Shown: in pieces, positions 59,873 through 64,000 of the stretch
Layout: the number at the start of each line of letters is the position of its first letter
Numbering within the stretch: the stretch's first letter is position 1
Origin: Cololabis saira
Taxonomy: Eukaryota > Chordata > Actinopteri > Beloniformes > Belonidae
Length of the DNA stretch: 64,000 nucleotides
NCBI RefSeq assembly: GCF_033807715.1
Contig: NC_084600.1
Span: 46,806,324-46,870,323, forward strand
Direction: 5' to 3'
Translations under genes and position numbers: made by a program
Notes under the pieces: model-generated
Told to the model about the DNA's origin: nothing
The model's database searches: none
The model's input: the letters and a program-made list of their open reading frames with translations, nothing else

Positions 59873-60193
59873 GTCCTAAGCTCCGCCCTTTCCCCCACCA
59901 CCTCCGTCCTCTCCGTGACGCTGACGGCGGAGGAAGGCTCCGCCCCCGGCTCCGTGATTGGCTCGGTGCGGCCGGACCAGCGTGGCTCCGCCCCCCCGGC
60001 GGGTCAGGTGACCTACCTGCTGGTGGGCGGGTCCGACCAGGACGGCACCTTCATGGTGGACCGTCTCGGCGGCGACGTGCTGCTGGTGCGCGAGCTGGAC
60101 TACGAGCGCGGCCACCGCTACACGCTGCACGTCGAGGTGTCCGACTTCTCCGGGAACTTTCCCAGCAGCCACCTGGTCAAGCTGGACATCCAG
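59873..60193 (+). CDS. dchs: dachsous exon i (phase 0 to 0); acceptor region amplified upstream; linker motif absent
   Basis: This 321-bp exon encodes 107 residues: VLSSALSPTTSVLSVTL, AEEGSAPGSVIGSV, QVTYLLVGG, DGTFMVDRLGGDVLL, RELDYERGHRY and HLVKLDIQ. It is one nearly complete EC repeat with an LDYE motif. The expected DxNDNxP linker at its start is replaced by SSALSP. The acceptor is GTCCTCCCCCAG and the donor CAG/GTGAAT. Four near-copies of the acceptor and first 33-36 exon bases lie at 59453, 59562, 59655 and 59780. This downstream start is the only one that opens into the full exon. A different first part of the exon in real transcripts cannot be excluded. Confidence 0.9.
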
Positions 60194-60234
60194 GTGAATA
60201 AAACATATAAACATTTAAAAAATATATTAAAATG

Positions 60235-60497
60235 CACTGCAAAAACTCAAAATCTTAGCCTTAGACTTATTTCTAGTTATTTCTAGTAGAAAAAGATAAA
60301 TCTTGTTCCACTGGCAGATTTTTCTACTTATTTCAAGTGAAAATTTACTTGAAACAGGTGAAAATTGTCAAATAACAAGTTATTTTTCTGGTAATGGCTC
60401 TCGTTTTAAGTGTAATGAGATTTTTTGACTAAAAATTAGACATTTTAACTAGAAATAGGACAAATATTCCTGGTAAGTTTTTGAGTTTTTGCCGTGT
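60235..60497. mobile_element. Second copy of the CACTGCAAAAACTC foldback MITE, shortened
   Basis: CACTGCAAAAACTCAAAATC at the left and TTTTTGAGTTTTTGCCGTG at the right; the body shares TTTCTACTTATTTCAAGTGA with the copy at 15481. It starts 42 bases after a splice donor. Confidence 0.85.
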
Positions 60498-60756
60498 ATT
60501 TAGAGAAAGCGTGGGATAAACAAAGAAAAGTAACATCTATGTGAAAATTCTGGTTTTTGTTGGGGAGAAAGAAATATTAAGTATTTTTATTTTTATTTAT
60601 TAATTTTTTTCTTAATTTGATTTATTTATTTTGTTTTTCTGGTGTACATTGTAGCTCCCAATTAAGTGAGTGTGATATTGTATATTGATGATTTTCTGTT
60701 TCTGGTGTCTTATAATAATTCATTCATTCATTCATTCATTCATTCATTCATTCCAG

Positions 60757-60870
60757 GTGACGGACAGCAACGACCACGCTCCCCGCTTCCTCCAGGACCC
60801 CGTTACCATAGTAACCCCCGAGAACGCCGAGCCAGGGGCCTCGATCTACACCTTCCAGGCCGAGGACCAG
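60757..60870 (+). CDS. dchs: dachsous exon j (phase 0 to 0), DSNDHAP linker and EC start
   Basis: This 114-bp exon encodes 38 residues: VTDSNDHAPRFLQDP, VTPENAEPGASIYTF and QAEDQ. It supplies a calcium linker and the first strands of the next EC. A (CATT)n tract of nine to ten units runs directly into the acceptor TTCCAG, so the pyrimidine tract is itself microsatellite. The donor is CAG/GTAGGC. Confidence 0.93.
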
Positions 60871-61099
60871 GTAGGCTAACCGCTAACGGCAGCTAACGCA
60901 GACCGAGGACCAGGTAGACTAGCTGCTAACCGCGGCTAATACAGGCCATAAGGGAAATATTCCACCACCAGCCCAGCCGAGGTCGTCATTTTGATTTGAT
61001 TTGATTTGAAGATTTCTATTTCGAACGCATGTTAAAAAAAAATATTATAATTATCAGAAATATATGGAAGACGCGGGGGCGTGAAGTTTGCCTCAGCAA

Positions 61100-61850
61100 A
61101 GTATATTTATTTATGCGATATTACGACTTTATTCTCATAATATTACGACTTTATTCTCATAATATTACGACTTTATTCTCATAATATTACGACTTTATTC
61201 TCATAATATTACGACTTTATTATCGTAATATTATGACTTTATTCTCATAATATTACGACTTTATTCTCAAAATATTACGACTTTATTCTCATATTATTAT
61301 GACTTTATTCTCGTAATTTCCAATTTTTTTGTCTTAGTTTAGCCCTAATACGTCGTACATGCAGGGTTGAAAGCCAAGGAATCAAAAAGTCGAGAAAAAA
61401 GTTGAAATGTTGAGAAAAAAGTCGAAATGTCGAGATTAATGTTGAAATACAGTTTCAAGAATAAAGTCGAAATTTTGTGAATGAAGTGGAAATTTAATTT
61501 CAATTACATTTCAACTTTATTCACGAAATTTTGACTTTTTTGTCAACATTTCGACTTTTTTCTCGAAATTTTATTTCAACATTAATTCTCGCAACAGTAT
61601 GACTTTAATCTCGTAATATTACAACTTTTTTCTCATATTATTATGACTTTATTCTCATAATTTTAGAACTTCATTCTCACATTATCACTTTATTCTCGTA
61701 ATTTCCAAATTTTTTTGTCTTAGTTTGGCCCTAATACTCGTACATGCAGGATTGAAAGCCAAGGAATAAAAATGGGTTTTGATGAGTTTTAAAAAGGTCT
61801 GGACTGAAATGTATTCTCGTAATATTACGACTTTATTCTCATAATTTCCA
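61100..61850. repeat. 22-bp units and GTCGAAATGTCGAG foldback, up to a splice acceptor
   Basis: 61110-61320 has ATTACGACTTTATTCTCATA units. 61385-61580 has GAGAAAAAAGTCGAAATGTC and inverse GACATTTCGAC-like words. 61590-61720 and 61810-61850 return to the 22-bp type, ending close to the acceptor TTTTTTCAG. Confidence 0.92.
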
Positions 61851-61862
61851 TTGTTTTTTCAG

Positions 61863-62158
61863 GACGGCAGCGGCCCGAACAGCGAGCTGCGTTACTCCAT
61901 CCAGCACCGCTGGCCCGACTCCCCGGACCTGCTGCTCCTGGACCCGGTTAGCGGCGTGCTAACGCTGGGCCGGCGTCTGGACCGCGAGGCCACGCCCTCC
62001 GTGTTCCTGGTGGTCCGGGCCACCGACCAGGCGGCCGACCCGGCCCGGCGCCGCTGGGCCTCCGTCTCCGCCCGCATCTTCGTCACCGACCAGAACGACA
62101 ACGCGCCCGTGTTCGGGTCGCCGTCGGCCGTCAGCGTCATGGAGGACACGCCCGTGGG
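61863..62158 (+). CDS. dchs: dachsous exon k (phase 0 to 2), EC body and DQNDNAP linker
   Basis: This 296-bp exon encodes 98 residues plus two bases: DGSGPNSELRYSIQHRW, LLLLDPVSGVLTL, RRLDREATPSVF, ATDQAADPARR, then RIFVTDQNDNAPVF and SVMEDTPVG. It completes the EC begun in the preceding exon, with intact LDRE and linker motifs. The acceptor TTGTTTTTTCAG lies within 20 bases of copies of a 22-bp repeat. The donor is GTGGG/GTAAGA. Confidence 0.95.
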
Positions 62159-62229
62159 GTAAGAGGACCGGAAACAGAACTAGAACTAGAACCATCAGGC
62201 GGGGGTGTGGTGCTGGTACCCTACAGTGT

Positions 62230-62757
62230 TAAATAATAATAATAATAATAATAAGAGCTGCGATGAACGGGCCCACTCTTTATGTCAAACCATTAAAAGT
62301 TATTGCAGAAAGTAGGAACTATCAAATATGGACCAATCAGATGAAGGGGGGGCGCGCTTTTCGGTGTCTAGCGTCGCCACGGTAACGCTTTTGAAAGAGA
62401 AAAGTAATGCGCGTCGTCACAGGATGGAGACGCACATTTTGATGTATAACACACCTGGGTGCACGTTACGGTTCGGGCTGAATTAATTGCTGAAGGAATG
62501 GCATAAATGTCGCCAAAATGACACGATTAATTCAAAATGGCCGACTTCCTGTTAGGTTTTGGCCATGGCGCCAAGAGACTTTTCTTGTGACGAAATGAGG
62601 GTCTTTTTTCCCCTAAACGTGCCCCAAAAGTCACCAAATTTTGCACCAAGCCAGTCCTGGTGAAAAATGTGATATTTAATGGTTTGCATTAATGAATAAT
62701 TGGTGAAAATTGCGCGCGCGAGGGCCCGTTCATCGCTGCTTGCAGCTTAAATTTATG
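62230..62757. mobile_element. Family F1, second palindromic-ended copy
   Basis: (AAT)n, then AGAGCTGCGATGAACGGGCC in one orientation and, at the other end, AGGGCCCGTTCATCGCTGCT then TGCAGCTT in the inverse. The left half (GTCGCCACGGTAACGCTTTT) and right half (ACGTGCCCCAAAAGTCACCA) come from opposite F1 strands joined near 62585. Confidence 0.85.
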
Positions 62758-62849
62758 TTTTAATTGTGTCTTGCCACTTGTAATGTCGATGTAAAGCCCT
62801 TTTAATTGTGTTGAATTGTGCTACAGATAAACTTGTCTTCTGGTTCCAG

Positions 62850-62965
62850 GTTCGTGGTTCTGTACCTGACGGCCCGGGACGACGACGAGGGCGACAACGG
62901 ACGGGTTTCCTACCGGATCCAGGCGGGAAACAGCGGGGGCCGGTTCAGCCTGAACCCCAATACCG
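62850..62965 (+). CDS. dchs: dachsous exon l (phase 2 to 1), last exon in the window
   Basis: This 116-bp exon completes the split Gly and encodes 38 residues: FVVLYLTARDDDEGDNG, VSYRIQAGNSGGRF and SLNPNTG, with one base left over. It supplies the DxDxG motif and middle strands of an EC repeat. The acceptor is TGGTTCCAG and the donor ACCG/GTACGT. The rest of this repeat and the C-terminal part of the gene lie right of the window. Confidence 0.92.
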
Positions 62966-64000
62966 GTACGTTCTGCAGACCAACGGCCTTCACACATCAC
63001 ACAGCCGGATTTAGATTACTTTCGGCCCATTTTGGCCCCTTTTGGCCCAGTTCAGCCCAGTTCTCCTCTTTATCTACACTGATGCTCCAAGGAAGTGTCT
63101 TTATCCGGGGTGTGAAAGTGAACTGGTATTTTATTAGCAGTTAGCTGAAGTGCAGGCTGTTCATCGTTGGGGGGTTATGGTTCTGGCTCATCAGAACCAT
63201 AAACCGGGCCTTGATTCAGCCTCCAGATGGAGTCGTGACGTCGTCTCTGGCGTGTCGACTTCTCTCCTGGTTCCTGGTTCGTGTCTCGGCTCGTGCTGCT
63301 GAGCTTGTGGTTAGCGAGAGCCGTAATGGCAGATTAGCGTTTTAGCCTGATGTTTGGGGGTAATTAGCCTGATTATCTGCCAGCTCTCTGTTATTCCACG
63401 TTGTTTCTGCTTTTACGAGCTTCTCCAAGCTCCTTCGTTTGCTCCCAAGTAGCTGGAAAAGTAGATGTACACTTTATTTATCGCTCGTGCACTTTAATCT
63501 GCTTGTTCTGGCGCTAATTTAGCTTGTTCTGGCGCTAATTTAACCTCGTTCTGGCGCTAAATTCAACCTTGACTCAGATGAGACGGAGTAAAACACACAC
63601 CTCTCTCCCATCGTCCGTCCTTCCTCCCTCACCTCCGTCCTCCTCTCTTTAATGACCCAGCAGAACTGAAACAGTCCTAGGTGAGACCGGGGGGGTTCAG
63701 GGAGTTGGACCTCACACACATCAACCCCCCCACCAAGAAAACACTCCACTAGCGCTGAGTGTCTGGCGCGACGCCGCGTTTATAAGTTATACGTCTCTCA
63801 GGAACCGGAGCTACAAGAACATGGATGGTTGTTTCCTGTTTGGCCCGAGGAAACCGGGGTGATGAGAGGCCTGGGGGGGCCGATGTAAAAGCTGAGCGGG
63901 GGCCGCAGACGTGATGCAGCATCCTTTTATTTATTTATTAAGGATCCCCATTATCTGGTTTCCATAACAGCCAGTCTTCCTGGATAGATACTAGACAAAC
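62966..64000. other. Intron, nothing coding recognised; dispersed repeat end at the right edge
   Basis: No exon found. A GTTCTGGCGCTAATTTA triplet lies at about 63505-63560. 63925-64000 (TTTATTAAGGATCCCCATTA) resembles a common teleost dispersed repeat cut by the window end. Confidence 0.5.

Overview
This window looks like vertebrate, almost certainly teleost fish, nuclear DNA. The evidence is spliced exons with GT-AG introns, a long and very repeat-rich non-coding part, (CA/TG)n tracts of the size common in fish, and several non-autonomous DNA transposons with clear target-site duplications. There is no sign of bacterial or viral gene organisation, and no RNA gene was recognised.

The only gene supported is on the + strand in the right third. 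Twelve consecutive exons between 42878 and 62965 encode about 1009 residues of tandem extracellular cadherin (EC) repeats. All splice phases agree and no exon has a stop. Family recall places the protein in the Dachsous group of giant cadherins, the Fat ligand in planar cell polarity and growth control. Resemblance to the middle of fly Dachsous includes SGDPDGYF, PLDHE, SGWLFVR and TGEISTR. The vertebrate paralogue (dchs1 or dchs2) is not resolved. The piece starts and ends inside EC repeats, so the gene continues on both sides. No upstream exon was found, so positions 1-42877 are probably one very long intron, or intron plus unrecognised small exons.

Layout: 1-5.8 kb is a direct duplication (period 3495 bp, identical for 1845 bp) ending in a 22-bp minisatellite. 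6.6-15 kb holds minisatellites, a degraded LINE fragment, a hAT MITE and two families of dispersed elements. 15.5-18.1 kb has a foldback MITE and a degenerate telomere-like array split by a hAT remnant that keeps transposase similarity. 19.5-24.9 kb has AT-rich DNA, MITEs, a long CA tract and a TG/TGCG tract. 25-37 kb has many minisatellites, a hAT element with a perfect 8-bp target duplication, and a MITE that has turned into a 14-bp minisatellite. 37.8-41.4 kb is a 43/45-bp satellite interrupted by a 1.1-kb hAT element. From 42.7 kb on, nearly every intron of the cadherin gene holds its own tandem array or transposon.

The most notable theme is that repeats press right up against the splice sites of this gene. 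The acceptor plus start of one exon has been copied four extra times, giving possible in-frame microexons. A second exon has one extra copy of its acceptor. Other acceptors are preceded directly by a transposon tail, a tetranucleotide tract or a 22-bp array. A second theme is a dispersed element family ending in GCTGCTTGCAGCTTTAATT plus (ATT)n. It has at least seven copies here, hairpins near both ends and some palindromic copies, and its class I cannot assign.
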